NCBI RefSeq assembly: GCF_004551525.1
Contig: NZ_SATR01000007.1
Coordinates: forward strand, 87,084-151,083
DNA from: Vibrio ouci
GTDB taxonomy: Bacteria; Pseudomonadota; Gammaproteobacteria; Enterobacterales; Vibrionaceae
DNA length: 64,000 nucleotides
Direction of reading: 5' to 3'
Part shown: positions 17,740 through 25,343 of the stretch, in pieces
Numbering within the stretch: position 1 is the first letter of the stretch
Layout of the letters: every line of letters begins with the position of its first letter
The notes under the pieces: model-generated
Databases searched by the model: none
The model's input: only the letters and a program-made list of their open reading frames with translations
Told to the model about the DNA's origin: nothing
Program-made: the position numbers and the translations under genes

Positions 17740-18972
17740 CTAAGCACACCATACATAGTCAAAACCGAAATACTCTTTTCCTTTCTTGCCAAGCACGATA
17801 TTGATTACGTTGGCATCTTCGGGTACAGGCAAGCCTGTTCGTTCATATGCGTCGATAAGGAAAGTATCAAACTCATCGCGCAGAAATCTTTCTTTTTCCT
17901 CAAGCGCCAACTCTATGTTGTCAACGGGCAGGAACGTTTCATAGAGATTGCTATTCATAACTTCGGCATCAAGTAAATCTTTAGCGTCAAACCACAAGAA
18001 AACATTCTCGCTGGTAGTGAGTGAGATGAGAGTCTGAAGATGAGTGATACTCGTGGGTGTTTTTGATGTTTGAACAACGTCACTCTTGCATAGTTTCTTT
18101 CTTGCGGTCTTAATGCTCGGGCGTTTTCTCAGTAAGTTCATCCACCGACGCTCGTTGCGAAAAACCTTATTGTCGAGGTATTCAATATTGTTTAACGAAA
18201 TGCTGCCATCAAGCGTGATTTCTGGTTGAGTGAGTAAATAGTTCCCACTCTCTTCATCTTTAGTGATGTGATAAAGAGCACCATCAACCAACACCTTGGG
18301 AATACTTATGGGGTTGAAGCTCTTTCCATAGTCATGCGCGCGAATATAAGGGAGCTGCTCTTGGATTTGAGAAGTGACGATTCCAGCAGGCCGAATTCTC
18401 TTATAGCGATGATAAAAACTTCGACGACGATTGTCTTGCTTCCGCAGATTAATTTTGTCGTTTACAATCTCGTTAATCAACTTACTGAAATAGAATAATG
18501 CGTTCATTCCACATTTTTTATTAACCGACTCAACGGTATCGTGCTCATCAAGCGTAATAGTTTGCTGAAGTAATATGTCACCGCTATCGGACTTCGAGTT
18601 CATTAAGTGGAAGGTAATACCTGTCTCTGCTTCACTGTTATAGAGAGACCATGGAGCAGCATGACTACCCGCATAACTGGGAAGTATGGAGTCGTGATAG
18701 TTGATGGCATACTTGTTAATACTTTCAAGCACATGGTTTGGTATCAACAATGGATTTACGATACTAAACAAATAGTCGACAGAATGTTCGGTTACCCAAG
18801 ATCCAAACTTGTCAAACGAGTCATGTAAAACATCTTTGTTTTCAACACCGCTGGTTACATGTGGGTCTTCGCTGTAAATAGCTATGACATGAATTCCAAC
18901 TCGATCAAGTTGTTTTTTGCACAGAAGAAGAAGGTCACTCTCTCCAATTAGCGCTGCTGTTCCATGGCTCAA
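17740..18972 (-). CDS. Formyltransferase-like enzyme
   Basis: 410 residues. Residues about 60-170 contain the folate-dependent formyltransferase core: NYHDSILPSYAGSHAAPW with Asn91 and His93, ETGITFHLM, and SDSGDILLQ with Asp129, matching the Asn-His-Asp catalytic triad of methionyl-tRNA and sugar formyltransferases. It should move a formyl group from 10-formyl-tetrahydrofolate to an amine. The C-terminal 200 residues do not match the Fmt C domain. The start is a TTG at 18972 with GGAGG nine bases upstream, one base after the carrier-protein stop. In this operon the acceptor may be the carrier-bound amino acid, possibly after N-hydroxylation; that is inference. Confidence 0.75.
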   Translation of the reverse strand: MSHGTAALIGESDLLLLCKKQLDRVGIHVIAIYSEDPHVTSGVENKDVLHDSFDKFGSWVTEHSVDYLFSIVNPLLIPNHVLESINKYAINYHDSILPSYAGSHAAPWSLYNSEAETGITFHLMNSKSDSGDILLQQTITLDEHDTVESVNKKCGMNALFYFSKLINEIVNDKINLRKQDNRRRSFYHRYKRIRPAGIVTSQIQEQLPYIRAHDYGKSFNPISIPKVLVDGALYHITKDEESGNYLLTQPEITLDGSISLNNIEYLDNKVFRNERRWMNLLRKRPSIKTARKKLCKSDVVQTSKTPTSITHLQTLISLTTSENVFLWFDAKDLLDAEVMNSNLYETFLPVDNIELALEEKERFLRDEFDTFLIDAYERTGLPVPEDANVINIVLGKKGKEYFGFDYVWCA

Positions 18973-18973
18973 C

Positions 18974-19216
18974 TTACGCTACCTCCATTCTCTTGGAAAA
19001 GAAATTATCGTTGATAACTTGTAACGTTCTAACTTTATTTATTGTATCTTCATTAATGTTCAGGCTTTGTCCCGAAAGCTCTTCGATCAGGAAAAGAAAT
19101 TCTACGAATGCTAAGGAATCAATTAGTCCACCATCAATGAGATCGTCATCCATAGCAATGTATCCTACTGTATTATTCTTTTCTATGATCCAGTCAGTAA
19201 GTTTTTCCAAGTGCAT
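18974..19216 (-). CDS. Stand-alone acyl/peptidyl carrier protein
   Basis: 80 residues with the carrier-protein signature DDLIDGGLIDSLAFVEFLFLIEE; Ser34 in the IDSL motif would carry the 4'-phosphopantetheine arm. Size and acidic character fit a discrete PCP/ACP. A GGAG ribosome site precedes the ATG, which overlaps the diiron-oxygenase stop (TAATG). It is the natural shuttle between the adenylation enzyme, the diiron oxygenase, the formyltransferase-like protein and the BtrH-like protein. No phosphopantetheinyl transferase gene is in the window, so a housekeeping one must serve. Confidence 0.87.
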   Translation of the reverse strand: MHLEKLTDWIIEKNNTVGYIAMDDDLIDGGLIDSLAFVEFLFLIEELSGQSLNINEDTINKVRTLQVINDNFFSKRMEVA

Positions 19217-20076
19217 TATATAACTCCAATTTTTTCAAAGAATTTACTAGGGCTTTGGACGAACTTTTTATTGCGTCCATTTCTATCATTAAACTCAATA
19301 AGATCACTTCTCATTTTAAGGCAATTTGAATAACCAGAATCCTTATAAGAAGAAGGGTTATATGAAGATTCCACCATTAATCTCATATAGCTATTAATGC
19401 TATTTTTTAGAGCATCTTTAGACTCTAATTTAAGTGTAGCAAGTAGCTCTTCTCCTTTATGCTGCAAATATGCCTTTCCAAAAGATATATGCCGAGACTC
19501 CTCTTCAATATGAGCCTTATTAATGTTTCTAACGAGCTCATTTACGCCTTGGTGCTTTGAAACCTCTCTGTTGATGAAGTCTCCGACTTCTTCAAAGATA
19601 TAAATTCTGGCAAACACCAAATAGTTCGAGATCTCAGCAAAATCACTTTTGCCTATTGACGCCGACTTCATACCATATACCTTACCGTAATATTTCCTGC
19701 AAAACTTATTGAAGTACCACATATGCTGATTTTCTTCTTCAACAAAATGGTGTAGATAATCACAGGCTTCAGCCGAAAGATTGCCATTCTCGATTTGCAT
19801 TAATATCTCGTTAATAAGTATTCTTTCATTATGAATATTAAGACTGAACTGATTCACCATTTCCGCCTTCGATAACTTAATTAACTGCTCAATGTTATTT
19901 TCGTCGTAGTAGTCTGAACCATAGACAGTAAGCAATTCCCTTGGATACCACCATTCGTTTTCGTCTATATCTTTAGGCCACTCAAATCTGTCAAAAGCCA
20001 TATTTCGGTTTTTGTTTGAAACATTACTTAAGCTATTACATCTTTTATTAAATCTATCAATATCAAATCGTTCCAA
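19216..20076 (-). CDS. AurF/CmlI-type diiron N-oxygenase
   Basis: 286 residues. All seven ligands expected for AurF-type diiron enzymes can be placed: Glu72 (LSKAEMVNQ), Glu115 and His118 (EENQH), Glu162 (FEEVGD, or Glu163), then His189, Glu193 and His196 in AHIEEESRH, with the same spacing as in AurF (H-x3-E-x2-H). AurF and CmlI oxidise aryl amines to nitro groups; relatives make hydroxylamines on carrier-bound amino acids. First gene of the operon. The start is a TTG at 20076 with AGGA seven bases upstream; the first in-frame ATG, at 20001, would drop a non-conserved head. The gene is visibly AT-rich compared with the housekeeping genes around it. Confidence 0.83.
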   Translation of the reverse strand: MERFDIDRFNKRCNSLSNVSNKNRNMAFDRFEWPKDIDENEWWYPRELLTVYGSDYYDENNIEQLIKLSKAEMVNQFSLNIHNERILINEILMQIENGNLSAEACDYLHHFVEEENQHMWYFNKFCRKYYGKVYGMKSASIGKSDFAEISNYLVFARIYIFEEVGDFINREVSKHQGVNELVRNINKAHIEEESRHISFGKAYLQHKGEELLATLKLESKDALKNSINSYMRLMVESSYNPSSYKDSGYSNCLKMRSDLIEFNDRNGRNKKFVQSPSKFFEKIGVI

Positions 20077-20110
20077 CTTAATTTCCTAGGTTGTTATTTT
20101 GCTCGTGAGA

Positions 20111-20139
20111 ATCCTATTTATTTGAATAGATTGATTCAA
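20111..20139 (-). promoter_or_regulatory. Predicted promoter of the biosynthetic operon
   Basis: On the minus strand TTGAAT (20139-20134) and TAGGAT (20116-20111) are 17 bases apart. The -35 element falls inside the inverted-repeat pair at 20132-20156, so a repressor or activator could act there. Confidence 0.4.
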
Positions 20140-20156
20140 GGAATCATATTGATTCC
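20132..20156. promoter_or_regulatory. Overlapping inverted repeats, candidate operator
   Basis: TGATTC (20132-20137) and GAATCA (20141-20146) form one dyad; GGAATC (20140-20145) and GATTCC (20151-20156) form a second that shares the middle arm. Three GATTC-type half-sites alternate in orientation about 10 bases apart, on one face of the helix, over the predicted -35 element. Confidence 0.55.
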
Positions 20157-20680
20157 ATATGTTAAATAAACTTAAATGCGATACATATCTTATTATCTTG
20201 AATTAAATAATTAACTAAGAACCAATCACGTATAGAGGTGTTGTATTCTAATTTTGATAGGAAGTTACTTGTCTAATGCTGAACTAAGACAGACGTCATA
20301 TGCTTAAGGTAAATAGCTTCAAGATATTACATGAAAATACTGTGTTCACTCTAATATCAAAGCTAATGCTGCTCATTGCGCATACGAGCAGTTTGCTACA
20401 TGGTTAGAGGACTAGGCCACTTGCATTGCAGTAACTGGCTGATTCGATTTTGTTGTGAGCACTTTACACAACAGCATTACCAGTAAACTTAAAAACCTAA
20501 ACCATCTATAGTTTGTATTAGGCAGCCCTAAGGAACACTGAGTGTAGACTATTGAGAAGCCAACTGATGGCTTTGAATGGTGGCATTTCTTTTATGTTAA
20601 TAATGCCCGATTTGGCCAAGAATTTCTGGCTGTAGTTAGCCACAACCTACTAAAGTCAAAAGCTGTATCAACAGGGTGGA

Positions 20681-21559
20681 TTAAGTATAAACCGTCGGCA
20701 GTTGAATCTTGTGCTCTACACCTTCTGACAATAGAGCATAGAATCGATTCATCTCTTGTTCTGAACACTTGTCCCATTCGAGTGCTTCACCAACCACCCC
20801 ATGATGTTGAAACGCATTCAAACGGATCAGCACCTCTTTTGGTAAAGACTGTATCAGTTTAATGATGCTGCCAAGTTCCCTATCAAGGTCACTCTTGCCC
20901 GGAATGTGCAATAAACGTAGTTCGTGCAGCTTACCTAGTTTAGCCAAACTTTTTACCGATTCGATAACCCGATGATTGTCTTTACCCACTAGCCATTGGT
21001 GAGTTTCGCGCTGCCAAGACTTCAAGTCGATCATTGCTCCATCAAGCACATGGTTCACTCGCTCCCAACCTGTCGCAGATAAGTCACCATTGCTATCGAT
21101 AAAACACGTCAGGTGCTTTAGGCTTTCATCCGATTTTATTGATTCAAATAATTGAATAATAAACGGAAGTTGTAATGTTGCCTCTCCGCCTGAAACCGTT
21201 ATACCGCTAATAAACATACTTTGATGCTTTATCATCGCCACCATTTCAGAGACCGTGTATTGGCTAATCTTCGGGCTGGATTTATTACCGCATACCTCAA
21301 TACAGTTATCGCAATTGGTACAAGCTGATGCGTCCCAAATCACCTCTCCTTTTTCATTCAAACTCAGAGCACTGCTTGGGCATGACTCGACACAATCTCC
21401 GCAATGATTACAGTGATTGATCGTATGCGGGTTGTGGCAATTGCGGCAGTTAAAATTGCACCCTTGGAGAAAGATGACCAGACGATTGCCTGGTCCATCT
21501 ACACAAGAAAAGTTGAGAATTCGACTCACTTTAGCCTGTTTTTCTGGCAGCATAGTCAT
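20681..21559 (-). CDS. yjjW: YjjW-family glycyl-radical enzyme activase (radical SAM)
   Basis: 292 residues. The radical SAM cluster motif is CNFNCRNC (CxxxCxxC) near residue 34, followed at once by two ferredoxin-like 4Fe-4S motifs (CNHCGDCVESCP and CTNCDNCIEVC), then ISGITVSGGEATLQ (GGE motif). This is the layout of glycyl-radical-enzyme activases. It would abstract hydrogen from the glycine of the upstream YjjI. It starts six bases after the YjjI stop, so the two form an operon. The downstream neighbour region is the promoter end of the biosynthetic cluster. Confidence 0.9.
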   Translation of the reverse strand: MTMLPEKQAKVSRILNFSCVDGPGNRLVIFLQGCNFNCRNCHNPHTINHCNHCGDCVESCPSSALSLNEKGEVIWDASACTNCDNCIEVCGNKSSPKISQYTVSEMVAMIKHQSMFISGITVSGGEATLQLPFIIQLFESIKSDESLKHLTCFIDSNGDLSATGWERVNHVLDGAMIDLKSWQRETHQWLVGKDNHRVIESVKSLAKLGKLHELRLLHIPGKSDLDRELGSIIKLIQSLPKEVLIRLNAFQHHGVVGEALEWDKCSEQEMNRFYALLSEGVEHKIQLPTVYT

Positions 21560-21565
21560 CGGTTT

Positions 21566-23107
21566 CTATTCGTAAACTGGTGAAGATTCCATACTCACTA
21601 CACGCTGCGCTCTATCTAATATCCCTGTATTTTTGGCCGCTTCAGCACCTAAGAAGGTTGTATTCTTGCGCGAGCCCTCTTGTTCAAACTTATTGATATC
21701 AGAGAGTTTAATCATATAACCCGTTACACGGACCAAATCGTTCGATGCCACGTTGGCGGTAAACTCACGATAACCTAGGTTGATCGCACCTTTACACAAG
21801 TTAAACATCGCTTCTGGGTTTGATTTCACCGTTTCATCGATAGTCAGAATATCGCTGATTCCCGAGGTGTAGTATTTATGCTGCTGAGCTGTTGCTTGTA
21901 CGTAGGTCACCGGATCAGGCTCGGTTCCATAAGGAATACGAACGCCCGGTGTCACGTCTTCATCTAAGCTAATCCCACCTTGGGCATGAAGCAGCGCTTT
22001 GCCATCTAAGCCGTATTTCACCGGGGTCGTATCTACCAAGTGAGCGAGCTTTTCTGAAATAGCCAGTGCGAGGCGATTCGCTTCTTCATTGTGCCCGTAC
22101 TTCCCTTGTTTACCTTCTTTTTCTAGTAGAGCATTGACCGCTTCAGCCATCCCATAGATACCAAACATAGGCGCAAAACGGCTCTCTTCAATCAATCCTT
22201 CTGTGGTTAAGAAGCCTTTAAAGAAGTTGGACTCTTCGTGCAAATGCGTGCTACGCGCATCCATTAGGTCTGCCATTAACTGGCTGTAATGAGGTAAAAC
22301 GTGGTCAAGGAAATGATTGCTATCTTTGGCATGAGCCGCGACCTTTTTAAGGTTCATACGTACAAGCGTATTTGAGCCACCCGCTAAAGGTAGTGAGTTA
22401 TAGCAACTCACAATACCAAACTGTTTGTCACCATACGCCATTGCGTGCATCGGGTAGTTGGCAATGTGAGGCTTACTACATTCGCAAATATTACTCGTCG
22501 CTTGTCTTAATAGATCATCAGACGTTACTTCAGGGTCGTACATAAAGGTTAGGTTTGGCGCGATCTGTTTGAGCTCAGCATCAACACGCAAAATAGTACG
22601 GCAAATAACGTTGTCAGTTGGACCAATATTCACATGCATGAACGCATCAGGCAATGTGCGATCAAGCATCACCCAAAAACGCTTCAACTTGGTATAGATT
22701 TGCTGTTCATCGAGATCACCCACGTATGGTAAAAGCACGTCATCCAATTGACCTAAATAAACAGGAATATTGGTCACTGAAGGAACATGATGGTAGATGA
22801 TGGTTAGTAGGTTTAGTGCATCATCGAAATCTGTTGCTGCATCAAGTTCAAGGTAACCTGAACCTTGCTTTAGGAACTTAGCGTAATCAGGCAACACATA
22901 ACGCGGCTTAAATGGTGCATGCCCTTCAAACATGTCACATAACACCCCCGCTTCCATCGCTTGGGCAACATCCGTCGAAACCTGCATGTAAGGTAAACTG
23001 GCTTCGGCCTCTAGAGCCAAAAACTGGTTTTTCTGTTTAGGGGATAAGGTCGCATCGGTAACAATTTTTGATACGCGCTGTTGAAAAGCAATGTGGCAGT
23101 CAGACAT
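21566..23107 (-). CDS. yjjI: YjjI-family glycyl-radical enzyme
   Basis: 513 residues, the size of YjjI. The C-terminal glycyl-radical loop is RVTGYM near residue 470; a CN-containing segment (IVSCYNSLPLAGG) near 245 may provide the active-site cysteine region. YjjI is an anaerobic glycyl-radical protein of still uncertain reaction. It is paired with its activase YjjW just downstream. A 15-base palindrome lies about 80 bases upstream of the ATG, and AAGGA precedes the start. Expression under oxygen limitation is likely from the chemistry but is not shown by a clear FNR box. Confidence 0.9.
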   Translation of the reverse strand: MSDCHIAFQQRVSKIVTDATLSPKQKNQFLALEAEASLPYMQVSTDVAQAMEAGVLCDMFEGHAPFKPRYVLPDYAKFLKQGSGYLELDAATDFDDALNLLTIIYHHVPSVTNIPVYLGQLDDVLLPYVGDLDEQQIYTKLKRFWVMLDRTLPDAFMHVNIGPTDNVICRTILRVDAELKQIAPNLTFMYDPEVTSDDLLRQATSNICECSKPHIANYPMHAMAYGDKQFGIVSCYNSLPLAGGSNTLVRMNLKKVAAHAKDSNHFLDHVLPHYSQLMADLMDARSTHLHEESNFFKGFLTTEGLIEESRFAPMFGIYGMAEAVNALLEKEGKQGKYGHNEEANRLALAISEKLAHLVDTTPVKYGLDGKALLHAQGGISLDEDVTPGVRIPYGTEPDPVTYVQATAQQHKYYTSGISDILTIDETVKSNPEAMFNLCKGAINLGYREFTANVASNDLVRVTGYMIKLSDINKFEQEGSRKNTTFLGAEAAKNTGILDRAQRVVSMESSPVYE

Positions 23108-23184
23108 GGAGATATTCCTTATTGTTTTTAAGGATTTTATCTAACCTTACCCATGTCCACTATTGAAAATATGTTTAGTCGCAG

Positions 23185-23199
23185 TTTCCATTTTGGAAA
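23185..23199. promoter_or_regulatory. Palindrome upstream of yjjI
   Basis: TTTCCA (23185-23190) and TGGAAA (23194-23199) form a 6-3-6 dyad 78 bases before the yjjI start codon. It could be an operator for an unidentified regulator; it does not match FNR or CRP. Confidence 0.35.
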
Positions 23200-23209
23200 T
23201 ATAAGGCTC

Positions 23210-23240
23210 AAAAAAAGCCTCGATAATTCGAGGCTTTTTA
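23210..23240 (-). terminator. Terminator of the chemoreceptor gene
   Basis: Stem GCCTCGA (23217-23223) with 23228-23234, flanked by A-runs and T-runs on both sides. On the minus strand it is followed by seven T, 20-50 bases after the chemoreceptor stop. Confidence 0.88.
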
Positions 23241-23260
23241 TTCATTCGAGTTAACGCTGA

Positions 23261-25144
23261 TTATAACTTAAAGCGTTGAATCTCTTGCTCTAGTTCATGA
23301 GAAAGCTCTGACAGCTTAGCGGCTTGATCCGCCGCATCATGCGCTTCATCAGCTAGTTCATTCGAAACATCGCGAATACCCACTGTATTACGAGTGATTT
23401 CAGATGTCACCGACGCTTGCTCTTCGGCAGCAGAAGCAATTTGGGTTGCCATGTCACTAATACGTTCAACAGCCGTTTGGATTTGCGTTAGGCTCACAGC
23501 CGCTGAATCCGCATCTGTTACACTGGTATCCGCTAGCTGACGGCTATCGCCCATAATGCTTACCGCTTTGCCCGTCGTACCCTGCAATGTTTCAATCATC
23601 TGCTGAATCTCTTGCGTTGACGCATGAGTACGCTGACTTAATACGCGAACTTCGTCTGCAACAACAGCAAAACCACGTCCTTGCTCACCCGCACGAGCCG
23701 CTTCGATTGCTGCATTAAGTGCGAGTAAGTTCGTTTGCTCAGCGATGTCTTGGATCGTAGAAAGAATCGTGTTGATACTATTTCCGTGCACTTCCAGCTC
23801 TTGAATGACTTCAGTCGCTACTTGTACTTCCGTCGCTAAGTTTTGGATAGAGCTTTGGGTTTGTACTACTTGCTCACCGCCATGCACACACGCAGTCACC
23901 GCTTCAGAAGAGTTCTGAGCTGTGTTATCTGCGTTACCCGCGATTTCTTGAGTCGCAGCAGCCATCTCATTGATCGCGGTAGCAACCATATTGATTTCGT
24001 CTTGTTGCAGACGAATGCGCGCACTACGCTCTTCTGCTTGTTGAGCCGTTTGTTTTGACTGCTCAGACAAAGAGGCAGAAACCACACTTAGCTTCGTCAC
24101 CATCTCGTGCATATTGCCAACGAAAGTATTGAAGTTTGTCGCTAGTTGACCCACTTCATCATCACTACGTGGTTCTAAACGCTGAGTTAGATCGCCTTCA
24201 CCTGATGCAATTTCTTCTAGAGCATCAGATACTCGAACTAGGTCGCGGAACAAGAAGTTCACTAACCACGAAACAACCGCGATAACAATCAGTGTGATTA
24301 CGATAGCTGTAATGATAAGGCTTTGTAGAAGCTCTGTATGTGCCGCTTCTTCTGTAGCTCGGTCCATTTCAATCGCGAAGATCCAGTCAGTGCCTTCGAT
24401 CTTGCTAAAGAAGTATAGTTTTTCTTTACCACCACGCTCAATCATCTCTATTGAACCACTGTTTGCTGCATCTTCGATGGCATTTAGGTTCAACTTCTTC
24501 GACAACGTTGTTACAGGCTTAAGCGAAAGCGCCTTATCAGGATGCGCTAAGAAAGTACCATCTTGGGTATCAATCAACATTGCATAAGCATTGTCGCCAG
24601 CGTCTAGGCTGATCACATCGTTGATTAGCTGATCGATCAATACGTCAGCACCGACAACACCAACAAATTGGCCATTGCGACGCACTGGTTCAGCGATGGT
24701 CACCAATAATGCATTAGTGATGGCATCTTTATACGCTGTCGTTACGATCTGCTTACCCGCTTTATTCGCATCGATATACCAAGGGCGTAAACGTGGATCA
24801 TAATCCGCGCGATTACGCTCAGGGTGAGAACGGTACATACCGCCTTCTGGCGTACCTAGGAAGATGTCGTCAAAGCCGCCCGCTTTACGTGCTTGCTGAA
24901 GGAATGGAACGACATCCATCTCTTCGCTGTAATCATTAAATGCGGTTGCGATATCTTTGCGGATCTCGATCCAGTCAGAAATACCTTCAGATGCTGCGGT
25001 CGCTAGGCTCTCCGCTCGTGAGTAAACACCATTACGTGTTTGTTGAAAAAGTTGGTCAGCAGATAGCCAAGTTAATGCGCTCGCCATTAGCACCACTGCT
25101 AACAAGCTTGCGCCAATCAGTTTCTGTTTCAAAGAAATTTTCAT
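23261..25144 (-). CDS. Methyl-accepting chemotaxis protein with dCache_1 sensor
   Basis: 627 residues. Transmembrane helix at about 10-30, periplasmic double-Cache domain up to about 270, second helix at about 275-298, HAMP, then the signalling hairpin with [32 protein letters not shown]. The Cache domain carries [13 protein letters not shown], a Tyr 15-16 residues later (TTAYKDA) and [10 protein letters not shown]. These positions match the published amino-acid-binding motif of dCache_1 receptors (Y-x5-R-x-W-Y ... Y ... D), so an amino acid attractant is likely. It signals to CheA/CheW. Single-gene unit. Confidence 0.92.
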   Translation of the reverse strand: MKISLKQKLIGASLLAVVLMASALTWLSADQLFQQTRNGVYSRAESLATAASEGISDWIEIRKDIATAFNDYSEEMDVVPFLQQARKAGGFDDIFLGTPEGGMYRSHPERNRADYDPRLRPWYIDANKAGKQIVTTAYKDAITNALLVTIAEPVRRNGQFVGVVGADVLIDQLINDVISLDAGDNAYAMLIDTQDGTFLAHPDKALSLKPVTTLSKKLNLNAIEDAANSGSIEMIERGGKEKLYFFSKIEGTDWIFAIEMDRATEEAAHTELLQSLIITAIVITLIVIAVVSWLVNFLFRDLVRVSDALEEIASGEGDLTQRLEPRSDDEVGQLATNFNTFVGNMHEMVTKLSVVSASLSEQSKQTAQQAEERSARIRLQQDEINMVATAINEMAAATQEIAGNADNTAQNSSEAVTACVHGGEQVVQTQSSIQNLATEVQVATEVIQELEVHGNSINTILSTIQDIAEQTNLLALNAAIEAARAGEQGRGFAVVADEVRVLSQRTHASTQEIQQMIETLQGTTGKAVSIMGDSRQLADTSVTDADSAAVSLTQIQTAVERISDMATQIASAAEEQASVTSEITRNTVGIRDVSNELADEAHDAADQAAKLSELSHELEQEIQRFKL

Positions 25145-25343
25145 AGTGTCAGTAAAAGGTTTGGGAACAGTTAGGGAGCGGTGAGTTTACAAGTAAGAAA
25201 ACACTTACGCACGAAAAATCGACTGTTTTTCGAAAATTTGATAGGTACTTGTATTTGTGGCATTTTTATGGCGTCAAGGGCCTGACTCTTACAACGAATT
25301 AATTCATCGCCACGCGCAAAAAGTAACGATGAATTAGGAAGAA

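Larger units (their letters stand above)
20077..20680. other. AT-rich intergenic stretch before the biosynthetic cluster
   Basis: About 600 bases without a supportable gene. The part near 20100-20160 holds the predicted promoter and dyads of the cluster. The remainder (20230-20680) has no clear open frame, motif or repeat; it may be decayed coding DNA. Confidence 0.55.

Noticed and set aside
20230..20680. Possible transposase or gene remnant beside the biosynthetic cluster
   Set aside because: No terminal inverted repeats, target duplication or recognisable protein fragments could be seen; only called as intergenic.
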